A DNA stretch of 64,000 nt from the NCBI GenBank assembly GCA_046347625.1, contig JAXMFU010000002.1, forward strand, positions 62,001 to 126,000, read 5' to 3'. The stretch comes from CAIMUS01 sp046347625. GTDB lineage: Bacteria > Pseudomonadota > Gammaproteobacteria > Competibacterales > Competibacteraceae. The position numbers were made by a program, and so were the translations under genes. The first letter of the stretch is position 1. Each line of letters starts with the position of its first letter. The notes beneath the pieces are model-generated. The model saw nothing but the letters and a program-made list of their open reading frames with translations, had not been told where the DNA came from and ran no database searches. Shown piece after piece: positions 26,894 through 36,332 of this stretch.

Positions 26894-28156
26894 TTAATTG
26901 AAATCGAGGATGGTTTTCGGGCGACGGCCGAGGACTATTCGACCCTGGTAATGGACCAATTCCGCCGGTGTTCGACGCCCCAGAAAAAGCAGCGGACTGG
27001 CGGTGAATCCATAGCTGCCGGACTTCATCACGCCGATCAGGTCTCCATCTTCAGGCCGCGGCAGTTCCACGTCGATACCAAGCAGATCCGTAGGATTACA
27101 AGATGGACCCGCCACGTTGCAGCGTATTCTAGGCGCCGCCGGGCGCGAGAGGTTCTGCAAAATGTAATTCGATCTAAGCGCTGTTCCAAAGGTTCCCGCG
27201 GCCGCCAAATGATGATGTAGCCCACCGTCCACCATGAAAAAAGTCTTGCCGCGGGATTCCTTACTGCCGATCACGCGGGTAACGTAAATACCGGCGTTTG
27301 CTGTCAGAAAGCGACCCAGTTCGAAGATGAACTCTCGCTCTACAGCGGACGAATCCCGGAAAGCCCGCAGGATAGGCACAAGTTCCGCCGCAAGGACTTC
27401 GAGATCGATCTCGCGGTTGTCTTCGCTGTGAGAAACGCCGAAGCCGCCACCAAAATTGATCGTTTTGCAGATCAATCCAGTATCGGCCTCAATCGCACGG
27501 ACGATACCGAGGGTATTCTCTACCCCTTCCACCAGCCCTGCGACCTCGAAACACTGGCTGCCTGCATAGACATGAATGCCTTTGAAGTTAAGCTGTTCGG
27601 CATTGGCCTGTACCTGCTCCAGGATTTCGCCGCTGGCTTCCTCGTCGATGCCAAACTGGACCGGCCTGCCACCCATTTTCATACCGAAGGATCGGTTTAA
27701 TAATTTCGGATTTATACGTATGACGATATTGGCCCTGATGCCGATACGCTTGGAGATTTCGACGCTCTCCATCAATTCACGCAGGGATTCGATACTGATA
27801 CAGCCAATCCCTTTTCCGATCGCTGTCGTAAGTTCCGCTGTGGTTTTCGCCGGCCCGGCAAAGCTGATACTTGCCATGTCAAAACCCGCTAGAGCGGCTT
27901 GTTCCAATTCGCCGCCCGATGAGATATCGAGTCCATCGGCAAGAGTGCGTACGGCTCGAAGCAACTCAAGATTCGGGTTTGCTTTTACCGCGTAGAATAC
28001 TTTTACCTGGTGCTCCAGCAATTCACGGATCAGAGCGATACGATTATTTATGGCATCGGCATCGTAAAGGAAGAAGGGTGTTCCATAGTTTTTCGCCAGA
28101 GCGGAGAACTCCGTAGGGCTGATTTCATCCCAGCAATATAGGGTCGGTGATTCCAT
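26894..28156 (-). CDS. fold-III PLP-dependent (amino acid/aminoacyl-ACP) decarboxylase
   Basis: A 420-residue alanine-racemase-fold decarboxylase, similar to diaminopimelate decarboxylase and to the exosortase-A-associated decarboxylase group. The PLP lysine is in VFYAVKANPN (~residue 55), the phosphate-binding loop is INFGGGFGVS, then ELGRFLTANAG, the active-site GPSCNPTDLLG (Cys and Asp) and SGSYGFTAS (Tyr). It ends the glutamate mutase-ligase-ACP cluster on the same strand, separated from GlmL by a 213-bp repeat. By analogy with VinO of vicenistatin synthesis, it could decarboxylate 3-methylaspartyl-ACP. Lysine synthesis via diaminopimelate remains an alternative, since no other lysA is in view. 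Confidence 0.85.
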   Translation of the reverse strand: MESPTLYCWDEISPTEFSALAKNYGTPFFLYDADAINNRIALIRELLEHQVKVFYAVKANPNLELLRAVRTLADGLDISSGGELEQAALAGFDMASISFAGPAKTTAELTTAIGKGIGCISIESLRELMESVEISKRIGIRANIVIRINPKLLNRSFGMKMGGRPVQFGIDEEASGEILEQVQANAEQLNFKGIHVYAGSQCFEVAGLVEGVENTLGIVRAIEADTGLICKTINFGGGFGVSHSEDNREIDLEVLAAELVPILRAFRDSSAVEREFIFELGRFLTANAGIYVTRVIGSKESRGKTFFMVDGGLHHHLAAAGTFGTALRSNYILQNLSRPAAPRIRCNVAGPSCNPTDLLGIDVELPRPEDGDLIGVMKSGSYGFTASPLLFLGRRTPAELVHYQGRIVLGRRPKTILDFN

Positions 28157-28209
28157 CGCTTTCTCCTCGCCTTATTTTCAAAGGCGGCTTAACGGCTTAC
28201 CGTGAAAAT

Positions 28210-28350
28210 CCCCCCGTAGGTCGGGTTCCATGGAACTCCTCCCGCAGGTTGGATCAGACGCGCCCGCTACCCAGTTAGCCAGTGGCGGAAACGTGAAGGG
28301 GGCGTCGTAACCCGACAGGAAAACCGATTTTATCGTCGGGGGCGCTCTTT
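28210..28350. repeat. GTAGGTCGGGTT dispersed repeat, copy 6
   Basis: CCCCCCGTAGGTCGGGTTCC ... GTCGTAACCCGACAGGA, then a TTTTATCGTCGGGGGCGCTC tail shared with the copies at 23320 and 53815. It separates the decarboxylase gene from the rest of its operon and could terminate or attenuate transcription. Confidence 0.8.
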
Positions 28351-28369
28351 TCCTATGCAGCATGACCTG

Positions 28370-29644
28370 TTAGACCGGTGGATAATCGCACCAGGTAATT
28401 CCGTCAACCCAAATTTGATAGTCCTTATCAATCATCAGCCGCGGGTTACTGCCGCCATCGGCTAGCATCATATCGATAACTCTCGCCACTACCCCTACTT
28501 CCAGGTTTTGGGCCGCCCCGCCGGTCAGAATTATCTGCGCCACCTTATCAAGATTGGCCGCCGGCAGTCCCGGTCCCCGTCCCTGGGCGAAACGATCGAG
28601 ACCGAGGAACAGACAACCATACGACAATAATTCCGGCGATGGCGAATATTCTCCTTCCCGTAACAACCGATAAACCTCTCTGACGTCATCGTCCAGGACT
28701 CTACCGAGGAACTCATAAACTCGCGGATGGGTTCGCAGCTGCTGGAGCGTGGTGTCACACGAGGCCACTATTCCAAGATCCGTAAATACGTAGCGCGCAA
28801 TAGAGGATGCCGCCGATGATCTTTCCTCGCTATCGTCACGAATGATCTCTACGGTATAGTGAATATCCGTAGTCGCACCGCCAATATCGACCAGAATACA
28901 GGGGCCCGTAACCTCGATACTGGAACGGTTGAATACCATACGCTGAAAGCCACGGTTAACGACTTCAGGGGTCGGTCGAATGCCGTCGGAAAGACGACTC
29001 CCGAGCTCGCTCACCCCTTCTTTATAAACAAGATCATCGAGATAGGCCCGGCGCACGACTTCGAATACACTGTTGGTCTTGCTCCGAAGCCCCTCGGCAA
29101 GGGGATTCGGAATAACGACGGCATGAGGAAACCGGTCGAGAAACAGAGCCGCCAGATAGCGGTTTCCGGCGTAAAACAGGGAGCCGAAACGATAGTTCTC
29201 GGGCCTGAAGCGCCTTACCCTTTCCGCAAGGGGTGCTGCATCCTCACAATCGATGCCACCCCCGACCAACAGGATATCGACGAAACTGGCACTGCTACCG
29301 TCCTCGTCGAAATCATGGACGAAGATCGGGTTCGCGCCTGCCAAAAGCACCTGATTGCGTAACTCCGCACCACTGAAATGCTGGGTAAGACAGCTAATGC
29401 CGACCCGCAAGCCACCGTTGGCTGAGGAGCAAATAAGGATATCCTTCTCAGGGTTCTTGCACTCGAACCGACCCAGGAGTGACTCGACCTGCCTTGCAAT
29501 TCCAGCTTTGAAGTCGCGTGGATAAAACTGTTGCGAGAGCAACCTATTGTCGGTCCCTACCCGGGCGATCTTGACTACGGTTGAACCGATATCGACCGCG
29601 ATGCGTATACCCGATGAGGCGATTTGTCGCTTGTTCGCATCCAC
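28370..29644 (-). CDS. glmL: glutamate mutase reactivating protein (GlmL/MutL type)
   Basis: An ASKHA-fold ATPase of 424 residues. Phosphate-binding signatures are AVDIGSTVVKIARV (~residue 17), CILVDIGGATTDIHY (~245) and ILTGGAAQNLE near the C-terminus. The family exchanges damaged cobalamin in B12-dependent glutamate mutase. It is six bases downstream of the GlmE gene, the usual mutS-mutL-mutE neighbourhood of anaerobic glutamate fermenters, but here the order is S-E-L. Confidence 0.88.
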   Translation of the reverse strand: MDANKRQIASSGIRIAVDIGSTVVKIARVGTDNRLLSQQFYPRDFKAGIARQVESLLGRFECKNPEKDILICSSANGGLRVGISCLTQHFSGAELRNQVLLAGANPIFVHDFDEDGSSASFVDILLVGGGIDCEDAAPLAERVRRFRPENYRFGSLFYAGNRYLAALFLDRFPHAVVIPNPLAEGLRSKTNSVFEVVRRAYLDDLVYKEGVSELGSRLSDGIRPTPEVVNRGFQRMVFNRSSIEVTGPCILVDIGGATTDIHYTVEIIRDDSEERSSAASSIARYVFTDLGIVASCDTTLQQLRTHPRVYEFLGRVLDDDVREVYRLLREGEYSPSPELLSYGCLFLGLDRFAQGRGPGLPAANLDKVAQIILTGGAAQNLEVGVVARVIDMMLADGGSNPRLMIDKDYQIWVDGITWCDYPPV

Positions 29645-29650
29645 TGTTAG

Positions 29651-31057
29651 TTAAACCATGATGTTAATGGCTTTCAATAACTGCCGGTAGGTCTTATCGG
29701 CGTGAGTGGCATTCAATGCCAGAAGCCGTTTTTCCCGATCCGCATCCTGGTCTGAAATGGGTACCTTACCCCTCTGGAAGATACGTATCGAACCGTTGGC
29801 ATCGCGCATGGGTATCAGCTGGTTGACATTGTCTGCATGAGGCGAAAAAGGAATATCGAGGTAACCTAATTGGAAAGCGCGGAAAATGCTTTCCCAGAAA
29901 ACATCGCCTGATATATCGAAAATGGCGTTAAGAATACTCCTGGTCTCGGATTCGATCAGAGTAGCCTCACGGTCAATCAACGGTGATGTCACCGGCTCAG
30001 CGCAAGCAAAAATCCGCAGTACATATCGCACCATTTCGACCGCCTCGGCGTTAACTTCCGCATCGGGTACACCAATAGCTTCGTCTACGGTCTTGACCAC
30101 CACTTTATCGGCGGAAATCATACTCGAAATCATACTCGAACCCGCTATCAGCGCCGCTGCTTTTTTACGCTCCGGTGGAAACTGCCCCATCCATTGATGA
30201 TAGACCAGATAGCTTTGGACCGATTCGAACCCAAATTCGTCCAGGTAGTGTCGAGTCAATTGCTTTAGTACCTGCGCAGTCGCAATATCTTGAATGATGG
30301 AACCTGTTTGTCCGAAACTCACAGCGAACGAGGTAACGCCTTGCTCAGCTGCGAGCAACGCCTCCAGTATCTGGATCGCCACGGCAATTGCCGGGGGCAC
30401 CAGTGTCGCGGTCAGTGCACCGAAACTTTCCCGGTGGATCGGCGCAGTCGGGGTGGAACTGACGGCGCAAATACGATCCACATACTGCCAATAAAGCAGG
30501 CTTCGGTCGATTGGAAAGCCATCTGAATAGGGCACGCAGTAACAGATTCCTCCACCCTCGATTTCGGTGATTCCGGAGGCTAGAGCAATTTCCACCAGCA
30601 GGCGGGCATCCGGCGTACCATGGCGGAGGCTGACTGGCTTATTAATGCCCTGATATAACTCCCGAGTTAATTCATAGCCGTGGCTCACCAGGGGATAGCC
30701 ATTTAGATAATTCTTCTCCTCTTCTTCACTGCGTTGGAGCAACTGAGTGGCGATATCGTACTGGTTTTGGCGGGTATAACTGTCTATGGTCAGCGGAATG
30801 AAATCTGCGCCTGCTTTATCCAACCGCCTGGTCAGCGCATACTGCGCAGCGAATAAGGGGAATCCCCCTCGCGGTTGGATACAAGGAGCCGAGCCGCGAG
30901 TGCTGTAGGCAAATCGTGGAAACCGTTGCCGTGGAAGTTTTTCCAGGTAGCGGCTTACCTCAGCCAATGAGATACCTTGGGCTCGGGGATGCGAGATCAC
31001 CTGCTGACGATAGCGCTCGATACCCTCGAGTTTCGTGTCAGGATTGGGTCTTGCCAT
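29651..31057 (-). CDS. glmE: methylaspartate (glutamate) mutase epsilon subunit
   Basis: A 468-residue catalytic TIM-barrel subunit of adenosylcobalamin-dependent glutamate mutase (family ~480). It interconverts L-glutamate and (2S,3S)-3-methylaspartate. Recognisable blocks are TRGSAPCIQPRGGFPLFAAQ, PLTIDSYTRQNQYD, NGYPLVSHGY and SLRHGTPDARLL (substrate-binding arginine region), and SFGQTGSIIQD. Its start overlaps the GlmS gene by 20 bp, so the subunits are made together. Confidence 0.93.
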   Translation of the reverse strand: MARPNPDTKLEGIERYRQQVISHPRAQGISLAEVSRYLEKLPRQRFPRFAYSTRGSAPCIQPRGGFPLFAAQYALTRRLDKAGADFIPLTIDSYTRQNQYDIATQLLQRSEEEEKNYLNGYPLVSHGYELTRELYQGINKPVSLRHGTPDARLLVEIALASGITEIEGGGICYCVPYSDGFPIDRSLLYWQYVDRICAVSSTPTAPIHRESFGALTATLVPPAIAVAIQILEALLAAEQGVTSFAVSFGQTGSIIQDIATAQVLKQLTRHYLDEFGFESVQSYLVYHQWMGQFPPERKKAAALIAGSSMISSMISADKVVVKTVDEAIGVPDAEVNAEAVEMVRYVLRIFACAEPVTSPLIDREATLIESETRSILNAIFDISGDVFWESIFRAFQLGYLDIPFSPHADNVNQLIPMRDANGSIRIFQRGKVPISDQDADREKRLLALNATHADKTYRQLLKAINIMV

Positions 31058-31463
31058 ACCCTAAATCCTCGTATAAATCCGCGATGGCGACGCCAATATC
31101 AGATTGCTGATGATAAACTCGATCGAAGCCATATTGTTCGAACAGCCTGGCGACATCTTCCCGACGCCGCTTCCCGACGACAATATTACCGCCGACATAG
31201 AGAAGAATATGTCCCAGGCCAACCTCGATAAATTGTTTACGGAAGTTGGAACACCAATACTCACCCTCGCCATTCAGTGAAGAAACGAATACGGCATGGG
31301 CGTTGACTTCGAGTGCCGCTTGGCAGAAGTGCTCAGGACGATTGCGTGTACGCAGGTTAAAAACCGTGAAGCCGGATTCTTCCAATGCCAGTTGCATGAT
31401 TCGATTACCGACGATATGAATATCGTCACCAATAACGCCAATAACCACTCGCTTATTGGACAT
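31038..31463 (-). CDS. glmS: methylaspartate (glutamate) mutase sigma subunit, B12-binding
   Basis: A 141-residue cobalamin-binding subunit (family ~137). The base-off motif DxHxxG is GDDIHIVGNRI at about residue 14; the lower ligand is its His. SSLNGEGE and YVGGNIVVG complete the Rossmann-like B12 pocket. Together with the epsilon subunit 20 bp overlapping, it forms the complete mutase. This requires an adenosylcobalamin supply. Confidence 0.94.
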   Translation of the reverse strand: MSNKRVVIGVIGDDIHIVGNRIMQLALEESGFTVFNLRTRNRPEHFCQAALEVNAHAVFVSSLNGEGEYWCSNFRKQFIEVGLGHILLYVGGNIVVGKRRREDVARLFEQYGFDRVYHQQSDIGVAIADLYEDLGYGKTQS

Positions 31464-31479
31464 GGGGTTGTTTTTTCAA

Positions 31480-33066
31480 TTAGATGTTCATGATTCGATG
31501 ATCGCCTGTGTCCGGTTCGATGCCCAGACGTTCGAAGCTGATCTGTTTGATGGTTTTACGGTCGAATTTTCCTGCATTTCCAGTAATGGGAAAACTAGCG
31601 AAGTGCAATAGATAGGCCGGTACCATATGCCGTGGAAGCTTATTCTTCAGGTATTGCATCAAAATCTGATCGGGGATCGGCTCACCGCTTACGGTAGTGT
31701 AGGCGCAGGCGATATCCTCACCAATGTCGATGTTGGGTACGGCAAATGCAATCGCATCACGAATATCCGTACGACGAACCACTTCCATTTCGACTTCGGT
31801 GGGACTTACGCGAAACCCTCGGGTCTTGATCATGTCATCACGGCGGGCGACAAAATAGAGATAGCCGTCTTCATCCCGAAATACACTATCGCCACTGAAT
31901 ACCAGAGTTTCACCCGGGTAGTCCGGATGCGTGCGAAAGACCTTTTCGGTACTCTCCGGATCACGCCAGTAACCCTTGCTGACAGTTGCACCCCGTTGAA
32001 CCAGTTCACCAACCACATTAGGGGGACATTCCTTACCGTTTTCATCCATAACCATAACCTGACAGTCGGGGATAGCCTTGCCAATCGAGGTCGGATGGGT
32101 ATCCAATTTGTCCGGCTCCAGATAGGTCGAACGAAATGCCTCGGTCAGGCCGAACATCGAATAAATTTTTGTAGTCGGAAAGGTGGTCCTCAAATCCGCC
32201 AGCATGCGCTCCGACAGGCGCCCCCCCGTGGAACAGACATAACGCAGTGAGGAAAAATCATAGGAGCCCGTTCGAATTTTAAGACGTCTATCGAACATCT
32301 GGGTAATAATCACCGGCATGACAGGAAGTGCGGTGATCGACTCTTCCGCAAGCAGCGCAAACAGGTCGTTGGGCAGTGCAAAATCATGCAGATACAGCGT
32401 GGCACCTCTAAGCAGGGTCTGCCAGATCTGGTTCAGGCCATAGTCGAAGTTGAATGATAGAACACAGGCAATTTTATCGTCGACATCGGTGCCCAAATAG
32501 TCAGCGACAATGTCCGCTCCATCAGCCAGATTACGGTGCGCTATCAATATGCCTTTCGGACGGCCCGTCGAACCGGAGGAGTAAATAATGGCCGCGTTAT
32601 CGGCGCCGATACGGTCGAAAAACAAGCGCGGTTGAAGGTGACGACGTAAGTAGACAAGGTTAGGCCAATCCTCTTCGATCTCTCCATGACCGGTAATGAG
32701 TTTTGTTATATGTGCGAATTCGGATACCTCCTTCAACCGCTCGGAGTCGGTGACCATGGCCACCATTTCCGAGTTTTGTATGATATGCCGGATATTGGGT
32801 TGCTTTAATTTTGGGAGAATAGGAACGATAACAGCATTTGCAAAAAGAACGCCAAGAATGACCGAAACTTGATCGATTGATTTTTCCATACAAATGCCGA
32901 CCCGATCACCTGGCTGGATACCAAGTTCGCGCAGAGATTCGGCTGTGGCCAGCGCTTCATGATAGAGCTGCGCAAATGTCACCGAACGGGTTGTAGAAAC
33001 AATGGCAGTCTTATCGGGCAGGCGTTCTACAATTTCGCATAAAAACCTGGGAATCGATCTGGGCAT
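31480..33066 (-). CDS. stand-alone AMP-forming ligase (aminoacyl/acyl-ACP adenylation enzyme)
   Basis: A 528-residue ANL-superfamily enzyme. Core motifs: A3 loop IIYSSGSTGRPKGI (~residue 170), A5 YSMFGLTEAFRSTY, A7 FSGDSVFRDEDG, hinge RRDDMIKTRGFRVSPTEVE, and A10 NAGKFDRKT with the catalytic Lys. There is no fused condensation or carrier domain. It lies between a free ACP gene (82 bp upstream) and the mutase genes (16 bp downstream), so 3-methylaspartate is the obvious candidate substrate, as for VinN. The protein also resembles acyl-CoA ligases associated with exosortase A. Confidence 0.88.
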   Translation of the reverse strand: MPRSIPRFLCEIVERLPDKTAIVSTTRSVTFAQLYHEALATAESLRELGIQPGDRVGICMEKSIDQVSVILGVLFANAVIVPILPKLKQPNIRHIIQNSEMVAMVTDSERLKEVSEFAHITKLITGHGEIEEDWPNLVYLRRHLQPRLFFDRIGADNAAIIYSSGSTGRPKGILIAHRNLADGADIVADYLGTDVDDKIACVLSFNFDYGLNQIWQTLLRGATLYLHDFALPNDLFALLAEESITALPVMPVIITQMFDRRLKIRTGSYDFSSLRYVCSTGGRLSERMLADLRTTFPTTKIYSMFGLTEAFRSTYLEPDKLDTHPTSIGKAIPDCQVMVMDENGKECPPNVVGELVQRGATVSKGYWRDPESTEKVFRTHPDYPGETLVFSGDSVFRDEDGYLYFVARRDDMIKTRGFRVSPTEVEMEVVRRTDIRDAIAFAVPNIDIGEDIACAYTTVSGEPIPDQILMQYLKNKLPRHMVPAYLLHFASFPITGNAGKFDRKTIKQISFERLGIEPDTGDHRIMNI

Positions 33067-33148
33067 CTAATTTTCTCTCTTGAAATGACGTTACGTGCGA
33101 GAGCTCTGGAGCCATGGACCCGGCGTCAGAAAAAGAATACGGGCGGCC

Positions 33149-33400
33149 TCATCGGCATGCAGCCGCTTTCTTCTTCTCGATCAAGGCAACCATGCTCGAC
33201 AGCGTAGCGAAGTTGGTGCGGACTAAATCCTCGGCCTCCAGTTCAATCTCGAAACGATCCTGAATAAACATCGCAAGCTGTACGATGCTGAACGAATCCA
33301 GTACCCCTTTCTTCAGAAGGTCCATATCAGGTTCAAGTTTTTCCTTGTACCCCATCTCGCTTCGGATATAGTCGATAAGAATTTCTAACTCACTTGTCAT
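33149..33400 (-). CDS. acyl carrier protein
   Basis: An 83-residue four-helix carrier protein. The phosphopantetheine serine is in GVLDSFSIVQL (~residue 36), a DSF variant of the common DSL. Helix II continues AMFIQDRFEIELEAED. It precedes the ligase gene on the same strand, so it is the likely loading partner. The rest of fatty acid synthesis is absent here, arguing for a dedicated pathway rather than the housekeeping ACP. Confidence 0.9.
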   Translation of the reverse strand: MTSELEILIDYIRSEMGYKEKLEPDMDLLKKGVLDSFSIVQLAMFIQDRFEIELEAEDLVRTNFATLSSMVALIEKKKAAACR

Positions 33401-33572
33401 TTTCCTATTTCACCTTGTGTGACGGAACGAGAAAACTGTTTTTAATATGATGACACAACATTATACGGAACGGCAATGTGTCCGACTCAATCAACTACGG
33501 TTCGTAAATCCATCGCAAGCGCGACCCGCCACCATGCCATCCATATCTAATTCCATTGTTTATATAATGACT

Positions 33573-34274
33573 TTAGACTTCCGATAGCAAGACAGCAGGA
33601 CGCAGTTTCAGCCGAGCACGCCCGGATTTTCGTAGTGAAAGATAGAGGTAGGGAAAGATCGTGGCTACCATTAACTCGAAACGCCAAACCTGCAGGAAGA
33701 CGGTGCGTCCAACACACTTCCAACCGAGGTGCTCGTGAGCCCGCCGCGAGGCAAGATTGAACCGCGTCAGGCGGCTGAAGGTAAATTTTATTCCTCGGCT
33801 GCGCAGGAACGCGTTGGCTCCATTCCAAATGCCTATGAACCCAAGACCCATACGATACTCCGGGAAAAGATATAGATCGAAATCGAATACGGCCTGATCT
33901 TCGGGGGTTAACACAAAAGTGCAGCGAACCTCGTCCTCTTCATAGGCACGGAAACAAAACCAAATATAGCCGATAAATTGATCTTTTTGAAAAGCGCCCA
34001 GGCAAATCGCATTTTGTTCGAACCGTAATTTTTTTATCTCAGGTCGTATCGGCATAAGATCCAACTCCGGATCACCCCGTTTGATCTCGCGGATATCTAT
34101 CCCTTTGGCAAAGCGAACAGGCAGCAACGGCTTTTCCGGAATCGGCTGAACCATGAGTTCGTAAAAGTACAGCCGAAGGCGTGGGGATAGCCGGAGAAAG
34201 ACACGATCGATCGCATAGAGCAATCCGGCAAAAAAACCGAATTCTTTGAAAGGACCCGTGAGTTTGTCTAACAT
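33573..34274 (-). CDS. GNAT-like acyltransferase of the mutase/ACP cluster
   Basis: A 233-residue protein with the GNAT acyl-binding core: FQKDQFIGYIWFCFRAYEE, VFDFDLYLFPEYRMGLGFIG (pantetheine-binding turn) and FTFSRLTRFNLASRRAHEHL, where an Asn and His-Glu close the fold. The C-terminal FELMVATIFPYLYLSLRKSG may be membrane-associated. It is 172 bp upstream of the ACP gene on the same strand and may begin the operon. A plausible job is transfer of the ACP-bound beta-amino acyl or fatty group to an acceptor; this is inference. Confidence 0.6.
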   Translation of the reverse strand: MLDKLTGPFKEFGFFAGLLYAIDRVFLRLSPRLRLYFYELMVQPIPEKPLLPVRFAKGIDIREIKRGDPELDLMPIRPEIKKLRFEQNAICLGAFQKDQFIGYIWFCFRAYEEDEVRCTFVLTPEDQAVFDFDLYLFPEYRMGLGFIGIWNGANAFLRSRGIKFTFSRLTRFNLASRRAHEHLGWKCVGRTVFLQVWRFELMVATIFPYLYLSLRKSGRARLKLRPAVLLSEV

Positions 34275-34573
34275 TATTAAGAGATAAAAATTAAGGGATA
34301 AAAAAGACGAGCGATTAAACCTATTGAAAATACAGCGTTCCAGGGAGCTTTGTGGAGCTCAAGTGCGGTTCGTAAGCATTTTCAGCAAGCCGGTATTGAA
34401 AAATGCAGTAGTGTACACACAGAAGGCATTATTGCCAATGATTCTCTCTATTTTGTCGGATTAACCATTCGACCCCATGCCGGTGTCCGAAGCCGCCGTC
34501 CCCGGCGGGCCGGGTCGAGGTCCGCCTGGTGCTTGTGATGACTATCCGCCGCAGGGCCCTTGCACGGCGATAT
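34275..34573. other. intergenic stretch before the HD-GYP gene
   Basis: An AT-rich part (34280-34470) that should contain the promoter of the ACP/mutase cluster, then a GC-rich block (34478-34540) directly beyond the HD-GYP stop. No gene, tRNA or cobalamin riboswitch signature was recognised in it. Confidence 0.4.
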
Positions 34574-36202
34574 CTATGGGGAGTAGCCGGGAATTTTTGC
34601 CATATCCACAGCATCGATCTGCGCCGGATGCATATATTGCTCGGCATACCGTAACCACACCTTCTCCCGCACGAAAAGATCGAACAGATCCTTGTCGATG
34701 TGCCGCTCGAGCGCCATCCCACCCAGGATACTCAGCGCTTCGCTCAGCGTCTTGCCTTTCTTATAAGGGCGATCGGGGGCGGTAAGCGCCTCGAAGACAT
34801 CGGCCATGCAGAGGATGCGCGCCGGTACCGATAATTGCTCGGCGCGCAGGCCACGGTGATAGCCTCTGCCGTCCAGATGCTCATGGTGGCTGCTGGCATA
34901 CTCGGGCACATGGCGCAGATATTTCGGCCATGGCAGCGCATTCAGCATCCGCTGGGTCAGGACCACATGATTTTCGATGATAGCGCGTTCTTTGGAATTC
35001 AGGGTGCCGCTGGCAATGACCAGATCCTTCACTTCATCGGTGGTTAGAAAATCGGCCTCATCGCCCTGCTCATTGGTCCAGCGGTAAGCCGCAATACGTT
35101 CGATCCGCTCCCGGGTTTTCGGTGTTATACGCTCACGGCCGAGATTGCAGCGGTGCAGAAAGCCGCGATCGTCCTCCAACTGTTGGAGACGTTGCTCCCG
35201 TTGTGCCTCCAGCCCTGGAAGGACCGACCGATCATTGCGTTCCAGCGCCGCTATTTTTTCCTGCAGCCAACGGATTTCACTATCCCGCTTCAACACCTCG
35301 AAACGGGTATCGAGCAGATAAATACGATCGAAAACGGTTTCCAGCTTGGTTGCCTTATCCACCACATGGATCGGGGTGGCGATCTTGCCGCAATCATGCA
35401 GCAGGCTGGCGATTTTCAACTCATATTGCTCTTCTTCACTGAGCCGGAATTTCCTAAAGGGTCCTGTATCGGCCGCATTCACCGCTTCGGCGATCAGCAT
35501 GGCCAGTAACGGAACACGTTGACAATGCTGGCAGGTATGAGGTGATTCCTCATCGAGCGCGGTATCGATCAGATTGAGCAGGCTTTCGAACAATGCCTTC
35601 AATTGGTCGATCAGTGAACGATTGGCCAGGGCAATGGCCGCTTGTGAGGCCAGGCACTCGGTCAGTTCCTGATCGGTCTGTGAAAAAGGAATGACGGCTC
35701 CCGTTGCCGGATCCTTGGCATTGATAAGCTGCAACACACCGACGATTTCATCCTGATAGTCTGGCATCGGCACGGTTAGAAAAGAGCGGGAGCGATAGCC
35801 GGTTTTGTAGTCGAAATCACGGGTACCGGAGAAATCGAATAGTGCGGCGTCATAGGCATCTTCGATAACTACGGTAGTATTGTGTATTACGGCATAAGTC
35901 GCCACATAGCGATCATTCGGCTGACCTGAATCATCGTACAGCGGGATTGGGGAAAAAGAGATAGCCCTACCCGTCGTCCCGCCCAGACTCAGGTTTAAGC
36001 GCTCGTTGCGGACGATTTTGAAATGTAGCAGCCCTCCCTCCAACCGATAAAGTGTACCTCCGTCCGCATTGGCCAGTTGCTGGGCCGCCATCACCACGGT
36101 TTCCAGAAATCGGTCGATGTCCTTTTCTTTGGAAAGCGCTATACCGATTCGATGGAGTACTTCAAGGCGCTGTAACAAGTTGTCGATATCGATTTCACTC
36201 AT
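34574..36202 (-). CDS. GAF - HD-GYP cyclic-di-GMP phosphodiesterase-like protein
   Basis: A 542-residue cytoplasmic protein. Residues ~15-185 are a GAF sensor domain (FLETVVMAAQQLANADGGTL to FLTVPMPD, GVLQLINAKD). From ~205 an HD-GYP domain follows, with LLHDCGKIATP and HHEHLDGRGYHRGL; the GYP tripeptide is GYH here, a substitution found in some divergent members. The two halves of the domain are split by a ~110-residue insertion with coiled-coil character (EIRWLQEKIAALERN, LEAQREQRLQQLEDD). It probably hydrolyses c-di-GMP, so it may affect surface adhesion. Confidence 0.88.
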   Translation of the reverse strand: MSEIDIDNLLQRLEVLHRIGIALSKEKDIDRFLETVVMAAQQLANADGGTLYRLEGGLLHFKIVRNERLNLSLGGTTGRAISFSPIPLYDDSGQPNDRYVATYAVIHNTTVVIEDAYDAALFDFSGTRDFDYKTGYRSRSFLTVPMPDYQDEIVGVLQLINAKDPATGAVIPFSQTDQELTECLASQAAIALANRSLIDQLKALFESLLNLIDTALDEESPHTCQHCQRVPLLAMLIAEAVNAADTGPFRKFRLSEEEQYELKIASLLHDCGKIATPIHVVDKATKLETVFDRIYLLDTRFEVLKRDSEIRWLQEKIAALERNDRSVLPGLEAQREQRLQQLEDDRGFLHRCNLGRERITPKTRERIERIAAYRWTNEQGDEADFLTTDEVKDLVIASGTLNSKERAIIENHVVLTQRMLNALPWPKYLRHVPEYASSHHEHLDGRGYHRGLRAEQLSVPARILCMADVFEALTAPDRPYKKGKTLSEALSILGGMALERHIDKDLFDLFVREKVWLRYAEQYMHPAQIDAVDMAKIPGYSP

Positions 36203-36332
36203 GTTTTAAACCCCCCTGCCGACACCATATTATGATCCGCCATATTATGATCCACCACACCAACGATAATGTAAAAATTTGCCAAGCGCTTGGATGGAAT
36301 TGACCGTTGTTCCAGCCAGGCAGCAATTCTGC

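Noticed and set aside
28157..34573. Cobalamin riboswitch controlling the glutamate mutase genes
   Set aside because: I looked upstream of the mutase, ACP and GNAT genes and did not recognise a B12-box; a covariance-model search would be needed to settle it.
34429..34722. Minus-strand 97-codon frame at the end of the HD-GYP gene
   Set aside because: Overlaps the HD-GYP gene in another frame, with no recognisable motif or start signal.
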